Shown here piece after piece: positions 24,148 through 31,943 of a stretch of DNA of 64,000 bases; the stretch's first letter is position 1; each line of letters starts with the position of its first letter. The stretch is taken from positions 124,001 to 188,000 of the IMG/VR virus record IMGVR_UViG_3300000553_000004. One strand, written 5' to 3'. The notes under the pieces are model-generated. The model searched no databases, was not told where the DNA came from, and saw nothing but the letters and a program-made list of their open reading frames with translations. This stretch comes from a virus. The translations under genes and the position numbers were made by a program.

Positions 24148-24696
24148 ATGAAAAATCTAATATACTTCGCACCGTGTCTATGTGTTCTCGTCTTCATCTT
24201 TTTTGTGTCTGGCTGTGACCAACAACGACATCACACCAAGAAAACCACGCAGACGGTCAAGGTCTACAAACAACACAATCCCAAACACGTTGTCAATTCG
24301 GCGATTGGTGACGAATGGGTTTATTGGTATATCATGATGTATAACAATAATTACTATTACTATTCTTCACCGTCATACGTCACGCCACAAGGATACTCTT
24401 CATTTGCATGGACACAATCCAAGACTGAACCTATTCCCGCTGAAGAGATGAATAACCCACAAGAAGTCCAACCTGTCGCTACAGCGGAAGTTCCAAACGA
24501 AGCATTGGGTCAACAAATGGAAACGTCCATTGATACCACGGAGGCGCAGATTAGTGACATGATTAGTGAAGGCAATCCAAACAACTCGGAATCTGTATCT
24601 GAATCTTCAAGTGGCAGTGATTCGTCTTCTAGCAGTAGTGATTCGGGAAGTTCCGGTGGTGATTCTGGCGGTGGCGGTGGTGGCGGAGGCGAATAA
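24148..24696 (+). CDS. Lipoprotein with Ser/Gly low-complexity tail
   Basis: A 182-aa protein from the ATG at 24148 (CATTTATG). The signal peptide ends in a lipobox, FVSGC (Cys 23). A Tyr/Asn-rich stretch (MMYNNNYYYY) follows, then a Glu/Pro linker and a Ser/Asp then Gly-only tail. Expected to be lipid-anchored and exposed. The Gly run is encoded by GGTGGCGGT repeats that could vary in length. A superinfection or envelope role is possible but not shown. Confidence 0.75.
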   Translation: MKNLIYFAPCLCVLVFIFFVSGCDQQRHHTKKTTQTVKVYKQHNPKHVVNSAIGDEWVYWYIMMYNNNYYYYSSPSYVTPQGYSSFAWTQSKTEPIPAEEMNNPQEVQPVATAEVPNEALGQQMETSIDTTEAQISDMISEGNPNNSESVSESSSGSDSSSSSSDSGSSGGDSGGGGGGGGE

Positions 24697-24706
24697 TTTA
24701 CCACGC

Positions 24707-24734
24707 TTGACAACCAATAAAAACAACGTATAAT
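24707..24734 (+). promoter_or_regulatory. Promoter for 24745 gene
   Basis: TTGACA-N16-TATAAT; 10 bases to the ATG, so a leader of about four bases. Confidence 0.65.
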
Positions 24735-24744
24735 AAAAACACTT

Positions 24745-25077
24745 ATGGAACGCACCAATCCTTACTATAATCCCGAGAAATTCGGGCTAACCACTCTCTC
24801 ATTCGATGAACCGAATATGTGTTATGAGTATAACATTATGTGTTTTTGGTTGACTTCGAATGGCCAAATTTACTACAAATCCGATTCGGGCTGTTCATGT
24901 CCTACTCCGTTTGAACTGTATGAAGGAACCACTCAAGACGAAGTTCTTCAAAAATTAGACCGTATCGGTTCCGTGGAACAGGCAGAGGCAGTCTTCGAAT
25001 CTTGGAATAACGGAAAATTGCCTATCGCCAAAAAGAACTTTTTAGGTGATTGGGTCAAGGCGAATCTCAAGGCTTGA
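24745..25077 (+). CDS. Hypothetical protein with SGCSCP motif
   Basis: A 110-aa protein with YNPEKFGL near the start and SGCSCPTPFE at about 49-58, a pattern I have seen in actinophage proteins of unknown function. Helical second half (VLQKLDRIGSVEQAEAV). Ends ...LKA, its stop lying in the -35 of the rIIB promoter. Confidence 0.78.
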   Translation: MERTNPYYNPEKFGLTTLSFDEPNMCYEYNIMCFWLTSNGQIYYKSDSGCSCPTPFELYEGTTQDEVLQKLDRIGSVEQAEAVFESWNNGKLPIAKKNFLGDWVKANLKA

Positions 25078-25100
25078 CATATTCTAAATTGATGATACCG
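25073..25100 (+). promoter_or_regulatory. Promoter with short leader for rIIB-like gene
   Basis: TTGACA-N16-TACCGT (TGA before the -10). The predicted +1 near 25107 gives a 22-base leader (TAGTTGAAACAATAAC...), similar to the rIIA leader. Confidence 0.6.
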
Positions 25101-25128
25101 TTACCATAGTTGAAACAATAACAAAATC

Positions 25129-26187
25129 ATGAATATTACATTTATTCCGAATCGGTCAATCACACTGGTCACTTCAAATTTCAAAGTGATGACCGCGACC
25201 AAGGACAATCCCAATTGGGCTTTGATTGAGGAAGCCGTCAAGAATAATGATGAACAGGCTTTGATTAACGCCATCTCCATCAAGAACACCATCAAGGCAT
25301 TCTCAGGCAATGTCAACGACATCGAAATTCGTGGTAACGATATTTTTTACCGTGGCGAAAAGCTCTTCGGTGAAGACGTGACTCGTATCATGTCGTATCT
25401 GACCAGTGGGGCGCCCAAGGCCAGTATGGTCAAGTTCCTCAACGCAAAACTACTCAACACCGTTCCAAGTTCGGTGGCTTCTCTTTACAATTTTCTCACC
25501 AACAAGGAAATGCCAATCACCGATAACGGGACTATCTTGGGGTTCAAGGGTGTCCGTAATGATTATTATTCAGTCAATACCGGCCGAGAACCTCTTATTT
25601 CGGGAACTCGCCGAGATGATGGGGCAATTCTCAATTCCGTCGGCGAAACCGTTTGGATGGAACGTCATTATGTGGATGCTGACCCAAATCAAGGGTGTGG
25701 GCCGGGATTACACATTGGCAGTCGAAACTACGCAAAGAATTGGGGGAGTCGTGTTATGGTCGTGGAATTCTCTCCGGCGCACGTGGTGGTGGTTCCTAAC
25801 GGTAATTGTGAAGTTCTACGGGCATTCAAGTATAACGTTGTCGGTGAATTGAACGAAACGGATTATCTTGGCGAAACCTACAACGGCGATTATGCCCGTC
25901 CCATTGAAACGCCTGAACCCGTTGAGGAAGTATCTGAACCAATCGAACTGGAAGTCTTTGAAGTGGTTACGCCCACGGTTGCCGATACAATTATCAATAC
26001 TATGGCGTCGAAGAATTTCTATAACATTAGCGACTGGTCAAAGGGTCAGGCGAATGGATTTAAGGATGGCAAGGCCCACTCGAAACGTAAATTCTACGAA
26101 TGTGATAAGAATCGTATTTTCAAGAAATCCTCAAAGGAATTCGTCGCAGGTTACAACGTCGGATACAAAGACGGTCGAAATAGTTAA
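25129..26187 (+). CDS. rIIB: rIIB-like protein
   Basis: A 352-aa homologue of T4 rIIB. The central part has FLTNKEMPITDNGTILGFKGV (about 122-142), GETVWMERHYVDADPNQGCGPGLHIGS (about 170-196) and later MVVEFSPAHVVVVP, the arrangement typical of rIIB and its tail-associated relatives. A C-terminal extension rich in Pro/Glu then Lys (FKDGKAHSKRKFYECD) is additional. Expected partner of the rIIA-like protein at 20963. A strong terminator follows at 26245. Confidence 0.82.
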   Translation: MNITFIPNRSITLVTSNFKVMTATKDNPNWALIEEAVKNNDEQALINAISIKNTIKAFSGNVNDIEIRGNDIFYRGEKLFGEDVTRIMSYLTSGAPKASMVKFLNAKLLNTVPSSVASLYNFLTNKEMPITDNGTILGFKGVRNDYYSVNTGREPLISGTRRDDGAILNSVGETVWMERHYVDADPNQGCGPGLHIGSRNYAKNWGSRVMVVEFSPAHVVVVPNGNCEVLRAFKYNVVGELNETDYLGETYNGDYARPIETPEPVEEVSEPIELEVFEVVTPTVADTIINTMASKNFYNISDWSKGQANGFKDGKAHSKRKFYECDKNRIFKKSSKEFVAGYNVGYKDGRNS

Positions 26188-26244
26188 AATTTCCAACTAC
26201 AAAGACGAAGAAATTAGCGTTCCTTCCGTCATAGGAAAATGTGA

Positions 26245-26280
26245 GAGGGGTTCCGTTCGGGCGGAATCCCTCAATCTTTT
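26245..26280 (+). terminator. Intrinsic terminator after rIIB-like gene
   Basis: GAGGGGTTCCG-loop-CGGAATCCCTC hairpin followed by AATCTTTT. One of the clearest Rho-independent terminators in the window. Confidence 0.8.
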
Positions 26281-26290
26281 AGGGTGACGC

Positions 26291-26318
26291 TTGACAATTA
26301 TAACAACTCTGATAAAAT
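26291..26318 (+). promoter_or_regulatory. Leaderless promoter for 26325 gene
   Basis: TTGACA-N16-TAAAAT, six bases before the ATG. Confidence 0.7.
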
Positions 26319-26324
26319 CTGAAT

Positions 26325-26531
26325 ATGGACGAATACACATACGAAATTTGGACATCGATTACCGGCGATTGGGCCATTGTCCCAACTGCCACACCAAGAG
26401 TAGTCACTGCTTACACCGAGAGTGAGGCGGTGGGTCACGCTGAACGATTCGCAGACCAGAATTTTGGAGCATGGAAAATTAAAAATCTTAAATTCTCAAG
26501 GAAATTCACCAACCCTGACAACGAAATATGA
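26325..26531 (+). CDS. Hypothetical 68-aa protein
   Basis: Small alpha/beta protein (YTYEIWTSITGDWAIVP; TESEAVGHAERFADQ) similar in outline to single-domain phage proteins that resemble double-stranded RNA-binding or DUF-type folds. First gene of a five- to seven-gene run; ATGA overlap with the next gene. Confidence 0.72.
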   Translation: MDEYTYEIWTSITGDWAIVPTATPRVVTAYTESEAVGHAERFADQNFGAWKIKNLKFSRKFTNPDNEI

Positions 26532-26671
26532 AAATGAAATCAGTTTTAATTTTTATTTTGATTCTCATCTTACTGGCAATGTTATTGCCGGTGGTTTTAT
26601 TCGCCTTCCAACTCTTCATAGGTGAAATGTTCGAAGACACTTGGTTGGGTGAAATGATTGAACTAATGTAA
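26528..26671 (+). CDS. Small single-pass membrane protein (47 aa)
   Basis: Begins in the ATGA overlap. Residues 5-30 are hydrophobic (VLIFILILILLAMLLPVVLF), followed by an acidic amphipathic tail. Function unknown. Confidence 0.65.
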   Translation: MKMKSVLIFILILILLAMLLPVVLFAFQLFIGEMFEDTWLGEMIELM

Positions 26672-26676
26672 TTTAT

Positions 26677-26859
26677 ATGAAATGTAAAATCTTTATAGGA
26701 AACCGAGATGGATATCTGATTCAGGGTATCGGCCAGACCCCCGTGAAGATGGAAGATGCAATCAATACATTTCTTGAACAATTTCAAGGCGAAACCTCAC
26801 ATCTGAAACTTCTTCAAAGTCAATCCAACGCCGAGGTAATAATTACAATCTTTTATTAA
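26677..26859 (+). CDS. Hypothetical 60-aa protein
   Basis: Start TATATG five bases after the previous stop. Ferredoxin-like small alpha/beta pattern (CKIFIGNRDGYLIQGI; MEDAINTFLEQF). No family recognised. Confidence 0.65.
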   Translation: MKCKIFIGNRDGYLIQGIGQTPVKMEDAINTFLEQFQGETSHLKLLQSQSNAEVIITIFY

Positions 26860-26860
26860 T

Positions 26861-27004
26861 ATGATTTATAAACTCTTAATGGCATTGAAGTGTTTCGTGT
26901 TCGGTGGTTGTTTCCATCAGTGGGATAAGTGGATTACGACAAGTTCCTGTTATCAACATAGATATTGCAAACTATGCAATAAAATGAGTGAAAGGGAAGT
27001 ATGA
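26861..27004 (+). CDS. Cys-rich small protein (47 aa)
   Basis: Begins one base after the previous stop. Six cysteines and two histidines (CFVFGGCFHQ; SSCYQHRYCKLC) suggest zinc binding. Its stop overlaps the next ATG (ATGA). Confidence 0.62.
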   Translation: MIYKLLMALKCFVFGGCFHQWDKWITTSSCYQHRYCKLCNKMSEREV

Positions 27005-27432
27005 TTAATTTAAAAGTCAGTGTAGACGCCGCAAAGGCATTACCTTTACAAACCCGAGTGGTTGAGTGTGTTACAAAATCATCCTCATTACATCCGACAT
27101 TTGGAAAAATCACTTGTTGGCGTGGTGCGTTGAAAGACGAATACTTTTACATTGTCTTCATCGGTGGTGTAGTTGTGGTGTCAGTCGCCGAGTGTGAATT
27201 TCAATTGGGTCAGATATCCGTGAACTACGCCGAATCTGAATCGTTGTTGAAGTCGGCAGAAATTATCAAGGCGGCAGATAAAGAATTTAAACAACAGTTA
27301 CAATCCGATTACACCAACATTATTGCAAAACAAGAACAGGACGAAATCACGTTTGACGATGTTATGATTATTCTCGATTGGAGATATGCTGACTTGGCCA
27401 GAGTTGATGAATCTGATTTGTTTGGAGTATAA
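27001..27432 (+). CDS. Hypothetical 143-aa protein
   Basis: Beta-rich first half with IVFIGGVVVVSVAECEF, then a helical acidic C-terminus (FKQQLQSDYTNIIAKQEQDE). No family recognised. Coupled by ATGA to the upstream gene. Confidence 0.75.
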   Translation: MINLKVSVDAAKALPLQTRVVECVTKSSSLHPTFGKITCWRGALKDEYFYIVFIGGVVVVSVAECEFQLGQISVNYAESESLLKSAEIIKAADKEFKQQLQSDYTNIIAKQEQDEITFDDVMIILDWRYADLARVDESDLFGV

Positions 27433-27437
27433 TCATT

Positions 27438-27554
27438 ATGCCCCTCTTCATTCTCCTAATGGTTTTTGGTTGGGGTGGATTCAACGCATTTAGTGGATTC
27501 ACTTGTTTTATTATTTGTCTTTGTACCGTGTTTTGTTTTTCCTACGAAAAGTAA
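27438..27554 (+). CDS. Short membrane protein (38 aa)
   Basis: Almost wholly hydrophobic with six aromatic and four Cys residues (FTCFIICLCTVFCF). Start CATTATG after the previous stop. Low-certainty small gene. Confidence 0.5.
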   Translation: MPLFILLMVFGWGGFNAFSGFTCFIICLCTVFCFSYEK

Positions 27555-27566
27555 CCTTTAAAAATT

Positions 27567-27728
27567 ATGGCAACTGAATATGTAACAAATGTGGTGGTTA
27601 GTCATCACAACACTTGGACGTTGATTAAACACGTCGCAGGTACAATCAATAAGACCGCGCCTATAAAATCGTTTGATACTAATTCATTCGGTTGGGAAAA
27701 TAGAACACCGCTTGACAAAACTCCATAA
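27567..27728 (+). CDS. Hypothetical 53-aa protein
   Basis: Small soluble frame (ATEYVTNVVVSHHNTW) whose 3' end runs through the -35 and part of the spacer of the next promoter, so coding and promoter sequence overlap by 17 bases. Confidence 0.55.
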   Translation: MATEYVTNVVVSHHNTWTLIKHVAGTINKTAPIKSFDTNSFGWENRTPLDKTP

Positions 27729-27739
27729 CATGATAAACT
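27712..27739 (+). promoter_or_regulatory. Leaderless promoter for third RNA ligase
   Basis: TTGACA-N16-TAAACT, TGA just before the -10, six bases to the ATG at 27746. Confidence 0.72.
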
Positions 27740-27745
27740 GTTGAT

Positions 27746-28717
27746 ATGAAATTAGACCACATTGAAAATCTTTATAGGCCGGAAGCCCAAATCATCTTGA
27801 TGTTTCGTGAGTGTTATGCCCTGGAAAAAATTCATGGCACGGCGGCGGGGTTCTCATTCGACCAATCGACAAACGAAATTTCATTTCAATCTGGAGGCGA
27901 ATCATATTCACGTTTCGTTTCTCTATTCAATCAAGAACAAATAATCCAAGGTATCAAGAATCTGGGAATTCCTGTTGACAAGATTATTGAAATTTATGGT
28001 GAGGCGTATGCAGGTAGCCAACAAGGAATGTCACATACCTACGGAAAAACCTTAAAATTTATCGTTTTCGACGTTAAGATTGGAGATAATTTCTTGAATG
28101 TTCCTGACGCCGAGGATGTGGCAAAGAAACTCGGGTTGGAATTTGTTTACTATACCAAGGTTCCATTGATTCGAGCAGTTCAAAACGAATTGGGTATTTT
28201 AGTTACTGAAACCTATCTCGGTGGTATTGACGCACAACGTGACTTACCGAGTATGCAGGCAGTTCGCAACGGAGTTTCTACGCCTGAAGCCTTTACAAAG
28301 GGCGAAGGCCCGAAACGTGAAGGTGTTGTTCTCCGCCCATTGGTTGAGATGACTCTGAACAACGGAAGTCGTATCATCACCAAACACAAGGGAGATGCGT
28401 TTAAGGAGACTGCCACCGCACGTCCTGTCGTCGACCCGTCCAAACTGATTGTCTTGGAAGAGGCGACAGCCATCGCAAATGAATGGGTCACAAATCACCG
28501 ATTGGGACATATTTTACAGAAAATCCAACCGGTCTATCTCAAAGGCGAAATTCCCATCTTTGATATGTCACAAATTCCACAAATAATCACGGCAATGACC
28601 AATGACGTGATTCGAGAAGCCGAAGGTGAAATCGTGGTATCTGACGCCGCTAAGAAAGCCATTGGCAAAAAGGCAGTCGAATTGTTCAGGGGATATCTGA
28701 ATTCTCAAGTCAAGTAA
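27746..28717 (+). CDS. RNA ligase-like nucleotidyltransferase (third)
   Basis: A 323-aa protein with motif I EKIHGT (Lys 28), motif III IYGEAYAG (83-90), motif IV EGVVLRP (192-198) and motif V ITKHKGDAF (211-219). The KxHG form of motif I occurs in phage and kinetoplastid Rnl2-like ligases. A helical C-terminal domain of about 100 residues follows. Together with 4716 and 10456 it gives three distinct ligases in 24 kb. Confidence 0.82.
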   Translation: MKLDHIENLYRPEAQIILMFRECYALEKIHGTAAGFSFDQSTNEISFQSGGESYSRFVSLFNQEQIIQGIKNLGIPVDKIIEIYGEAYAGSQQGMSHTYGKTLKFIVFDVKIGDNFLNVPDAEDVAKKLGLEFVYYTKVPLIRAVQNELGILVTETYLGGIDAQRDLPSMQAVRNGVSTPEAFTKGEGPKREGVVLRPLVEMTLNNGSRIITKHKGDAFKETATARPVVDPSKLIVLEEATAIANEWVTNHRLGHILQKIQPVYLKGEIPIFDMSQIPQIITAMTNDVIREAEGEIVVSDAAKKAIGKKAVELFRGYLNSQVK

Positions 28718-28718
28718 A

Positions 28719-29024
28719 ATGAGTAAGCCAAAATTCAAAAGAGGTGAGACTGTAACCGTTCTTTCTAGGAAAAATTCCAAGGGAGAATGTTCGTGGGAGA
28801 ATAATCATGTAGGCGGCAATGCTATTATCACCGGTGATAACAAACTGAAAAATAAGATTGACACATTATGTTATACTTTAGAATTACCACATCAATATTC
28901 TCTCCTTTTGTTAAATGAAGATGGTGGGCCTGATAGGACGTGTAAATGGTTTGAGGAAAAATTTCTCGAATCATATTGTACAAATGTGGAGAGAGGATTG
29001 AAATTTCTTGAACCGTTGAATTAA
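28719..29024 (+). CDS. Hypothetical 101-aa protein
   Basis: Begins two bases after the ligase. KFKRGETVTVLSRKN at the N-terminus looks like a small SH3-type barrel. No family recognised. Confidence 0.72.
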   Translation: MSKPKFKRGETVTVLSRKNSKGECSWENNHVGGNAIITGDNKLKNKIDTLCYTLELPHQYSLLLLNEDGGPDRTCKWFEEKFLESYCTNVERGLKFLEPLN

Positions 29025-29027
29025 TTT

Positions 29028-29099
29028 ATGTTACTCACCGCTCTTATTATTGTGGTTATGTGTTGTCTTCTGTTTTCTTGTGAAGAATTTGGTGGATAA
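29028..29099 (+). CDS. 23-aa micro-lipoprotein or membrane peptide
   Basis: Start AATTTATG three bases after the previous stop. Hydrophobic stretch ending LLFSC then EEFGG, a lipobox-like end with Cys at 18. Possibly a lysis-type or entericidin-like peptide; very short, so uncertain. Confidence 0.45.
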   Translation: MLLTALIIVVMCCLLFSCEEFGG

Positions 29100-29106
29100 C
29101 CAACGC

Positions 29107-29134
29107 TTGACTTATCGTGAGATGAGTATATTCT
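29107..29134 (+). promoter_or_regulatory. Leaderless promoter for 29141 gene
   Basis: TTGACT-N16-TATTCT, six bases before the ATG. Confidence 0.68.
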
Positions 29135-29140
29135 TTCTAT

Positions 29141-29659
29141 ATGGTAACAACACAACCACGGAACATCATCAGGTTTATCGATAGTGATATCGGTAAACAG
29201 GTAATATTTTCACCACACGAAGATTCTCTCCTTTATGAACGGTGGTTGGATGGGAAAGTTGGAACAATCAAGAAAATCAAAAATAGTCTATTTGACCAAC
29301 AAATCACAGTTGATTTCAATTATCTTTTACAATTTTCACCCACACCGAACATTCGTTCATCCGTTTTTAAAACTTCGGATAGAGATTCGGTTATTAAATC
29401 CATTGTTGGTAGAAAGATTACTTTTTGCCATGAGAAATCGAAGTGGAACACAGAACGGAATGTTCCCGTAAACGGTATGTTCCTCAGCGAAATTGGTGGT
29501 AGAGAATATGATTTTGTTGAAGAAAATGTTGTTGGTGGTAGTATCTATTTTGGTCTGAATACACCCACAACCGAGGTGAAGTTTGTTAATAGTTATTACC
29601 AATCGTCTCCTATTGGACCTGAATTCACCATCTCCGGCAACAATTTAATTTTCAAATAA
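29141..29659 (+). CDS. Hypothetical 172-aa protein
   Basis: Beta-rich with many Phe/Val/Tyr alternations (ITVDFNYLLQFSP; EYDFVEENVVGGSIYFGL) and no cysteine motif. No family recognised. First of a five-gene run coupled by short gaps. Confidence 0.75.
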   Translation: MVTTQPRNIIRFIDSDIGKQVIFSPHEDSLLYERWLDGKVGTIKKIKNSLFDQQITVDFNYLLQFSPTPNIRSSVFKTSDRDSVIKSIVGRKITFCHEKSKWNTERNVPVNGMFLSEIGGREYDFVEENVVGGSIYFGLNTPTTEVKFVNSYYQSSPIGPEFTISGNNLIFK

Positions 29660-29660
29660 T

Positions 29661-30218
29661 ATGTCATACATTGTCGTTCGTGATTATTCACGCACAGATA
29701 AACAATATCTGTTGAAAGTCCTTTCAAGGAACATGGTAAATCTCCAATCGGCAACCGATTGGGCGGATTCTATGAAGAAGTCGGACATTAGAGGCGCCAA
29801 GACAAGGAGACAGAAAAAACACCTTGAACACACCGATTATTACGTTGTTCAAAGTGTTGAGGAAAATGTTGAAATAAAAGCAGAACGGTTGATGTTTCAG
29901 GGGCATAAAATTTCTTTCAGTATTGACGACCTCTCCACGGTCTGTGTGAGTGAGAAACATAACCAAAATACCGGCCTTACTCATATATTTGAGGGTCGTG
30001 GTAGAAGTATGAACGAGGCATTTGATGATTGCCGATTGAAAATTTGGGAATTGGAAGCAGTTATTCCTGCCGGTTGGCTCCGGTTGGCTCCTACGGATTT
30101 TGTTAAAACAACCGACAAAAAATTTAATGGTTACTATTGGGTAACGGCGACGGATAGAAATGATTTGTGGAACATCAAATATCTTAATTATAAAACCTTG
30201 TTTATCCGAAAAGTATGA
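29661..30218 (+). CDS. Hypothetical 185-aa protein
   Basis: Begins one base after the preceding stop. Basic helix near the start (KTRRQKKHLEHTDYYVV), beta-rich middle, and AGWLRLAPTDF encoded across a short tandem repeat (CGGTTGGCTC twice, near 30071). No family recognised. Confidence 0.75.
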   Translation: MSYIVVRDYSRTDKQYLLKVLSRNMVNLQSATDWADSMKKSDIRGAKTRRQKKHLEHTDYYVVQSVEENVEIKAERLMFQGHKISFSIDDLSTVCVSEKHNQNTGLTHIFEGRGRSMNEAFDDCRLKIWELEAVIPAGWLRLAPTDFVKTTDKKFNGYYWVTATDRNDLWNIKYLNYKTLFIRKV

Positions 30219-30439
30219 AATTTGACAACAACTCGGGTCTGATAATCGAAGAACTTCGCAACGGCTTCTTGGGCCGTAAAGTCACCTATTTTCTCTGGCA
30301 TGGTAAACGTCTCATCGCCACGTCGATTGATAGAACAAATTGGAAGATGGCTTCATGGGCGAATAAGGTTACTAATGTCAGCCTGAAACAAATCGATGAT
30401 GGAATGTTCAAAGGATTGTCACAAACTATTGACGTATGA
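30215..30439 (+). CDS. Hypothetical 74-aa protein
   Basis: ATGA overlap at both ends. Small basic alpha/beta protein (GRKVTYFLWHGKRLIATS). No recognised family. Confidence 0.72.
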   Translation: MKFDNNSGLIIEELRNGFLGRKVTYFLWHGKRLIATSIDRTNWKMASWANKVTNVSLKQIDDGMFKGLSQTIDV

Positions 30440-30816
30440 AAGTTAAAATAACATTTGAATTGGATTTGAAGGATACTCACTACAACATCAAAAAAGTGAA
30501 GTTGATTCCGGTTTGTTTGATGAATTTGGGTATGTGGTTTTCCAAACTCAACTGTCACTATTTGTCAGATAAATGTGATAGGATAGTTGCCAACTCCGCC
30601 AAGGATTGCCCTTACAACGATGTAATGAAGAAGGCATTGTTGGAACAGGTCGACCAAAATATAACATTGAGTGGACAATTGTTTAACAATTACAGAATTG
30701 AAGGAATCACCGAAGACGGGTATAAATTTGAATTTACTCACCAAGACCCCGGCTATAAGGAAAAAACTTTGGTCGATGGTGTTGAAGTTCATCTCGAATC
30801 GTATGACGGAGACTAA
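30436..30816 (+). CDS. Hypothetical 126-aa protein
   Basis: Coupled by ATGA. VKITFELDLKDTHYN at the start and a Cys/Lys-rich middle (CDRIVANSAKDCPYND). Alpha/beta; no family recognised. Confidence 0.72.
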   Translation: MKVKITFELDLKDTHYNIKKVKLIPVCLMNLGMWFSKLNCHYLSDKCDRIVANSAKDCPYNDVMKKALLEQVDQNITLSGQLFNNYRIEGITEDGYKFEFTHQDPGYKEKTLVDGVEVHLESYDGD

Positions 30817-30819
30817 CGC

Positions 30820-30847
30820 TTGACTTACTATAACCATCTGATAATCT
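30820..30847 (+). promoter_or_regulatory. Leaderless promoter for 30854 gene
   Basis: TTGACT-N16-TAATCT, six bases before the ATG. Confidence 0.72.
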
Positions 30848-30853
30848 ACCCAC

Positions 30854-31039
30854 ATGAAACGAGTTATTTACACCGGCGGGCCCATACGAGTTGAAGTCTG
30901 GAATCAAGGACAACAGCCTGATTACAATCTGACTTACGGTATGACAGGCGAATACATCGGCAATACATTTATTCCCGATGACAAGGAATGTCCTTCCTTT
31001 AACATCAAGTCGAAACATTTTTATTTCCCCAGACGATAA
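30854..31039 (+). CDS. Hypothetical 61-aa protein
   Basis: Small basic protein beginning MKRVIYTGGPIRVEVW and ending KHFYFPRR. No family recognised. First gene of a four-gene run. Confidence 0.68.
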   Translation: MKRVIYTGGPIRVEVWNQGQQPDYNLTYGMTGEYIGNTFIPDDKECPSFNIKSKHFYFPRR

Positions 31040-31043
31040 TTGT

Positions 31044-31214
31044 ATGAAATTGAAAATTGGAGATGTGGTAGAATTGAAAATCACCAGAGAACTGCAGGTG
31101 GTTATCGATGTCCCTTCATCTGACCGAATCGATATCAGACCGCTTGGGACTGATAAGGGGAAAGTTGGAATCCCTAATTATTGGGTAAAACGGGTGGTTA
31201 CTGAAATTAAATAA
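31044..31214 (+). CDS. Hypothetical SH3-like small protein
   Basis: A 56-aa protein from the ATG at 31044 (a longer frame would overlap the upstream gene). KLKIGDVVELKI ... VGIPNYWVKRVV suggests a small beta barrel. Function unknown. Confidence 0.68.
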   Translation: MKLKIGDVVELKITRELQVVIDVPSSDRIDIRPLGTDKGKVGIPNYWVKRVVTEIK

Positions 31215-31217
31215 TTT

Positions 31218-31505
31218 ATGAGTTCCAAACTAAAAAGAACCGTTGATATAAAATTTACAGTTGATTACTGTGTATATTATATCGGCGGTGGAAAGCTCAT
31301 TGCGTCGACTGCTGCTCCGACACGTTCAATATTGTTAAAAGGAATGAAGACAATTCGTGAACGGTACAAAGACGAGGCAGAAATCATAACATTTGAATCA
31401 ATCAAAAAGAATGTGACGACGAAAGAGGCGAAAGGAAAATACACCGTATTCAGACCGGCCTCAATGACTCACGATAATTTAAAAAAGTTTTACAACGAAG
31501 TCTAA
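31218..31505 (+). CDS. Hypothetical 95-aa protein
   Basis: Start AATTTATG. Basic, with DIKFTVDYCVYYIGGGK then a helix (LLKGMKTIRERYKDEAE). No family recognised. Confidence 0.7.
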   Translation: MSSKLKRTVDIKFTVDYCVYYIGGGKLIASTAAPTRSILLKGMKTIRERYKDEAEIITFESIKKNVTTKEAKGKYTVFRPASMTHDNLKKFYNEV

Positions 31506-31508
31506 TTT

Positions 31509-31904
31509 ATGTGGAAATTCAAATTCACCAAACCCAAACCTGTGTTGAGTGTTGCGCCCGAGACAGTAGTGGCCGAGGCGTCTACGATAAACATTGATTG
31601 TGTGTATCTATCCATACTTAATGATTTGGAACCGGCAAATGTTAATGATTGGGCCTGTAACCATAATTGGTATGGAAACCAAAGAAAAGGTTATATAATC
31701 TTATGCAATTCAGACCTTAAAACCGCAACTGTGGCTAGGATGTTTAATAATATTTTTACCACATCACAAGAACGGACAATTTACAAAAAGTGTAAGGATA
31801 TGGAACGTCTAAAAGACGAAGAAAAATCGATTCGTGACCATCTAGCAGACCTTGAAACCTTAAAATCCAATTTTCCTCATTGTGTCTCACCGACAACCAA
31901 GTGA
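31509..31904 (+). CDS. Hypothetical 131-aa protein with coiled coil
   Basis: Start AATTTATG. Last 50 residues form a likely coiled coil (CKDMERLKDEEKSIRDHLADLE). Contains WACNHNWYGNQ in the middle. No family recognised. Confidence 0.7.
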   Translation: MWKFKFTKPKPVLSVAPETVVAEASTINIDCVYLSILNDLEPANVNDWACNHNWYGNQRKGYIILCNSDLKTATVARMFNNIFTTSQERTIYKKCKDMERLKDEEKSIRDHLADLETLKSNFPHCVSPTTK

Positions 31905-31907
31905 CGC

Positions 31908-31935
31908 TTGACAATTCTTAAACATCAACTATAAT
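31908..31935 (+). promoter_or_regulatory. Promoter for 31944 gene
   Basis: TTGACA-N16-TATAAT, a consensus -10; eight bases to the ATG, so the leader is about two bases. Confidence 0.72.
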
Positions 31936-31943
31936 TTTAATAC

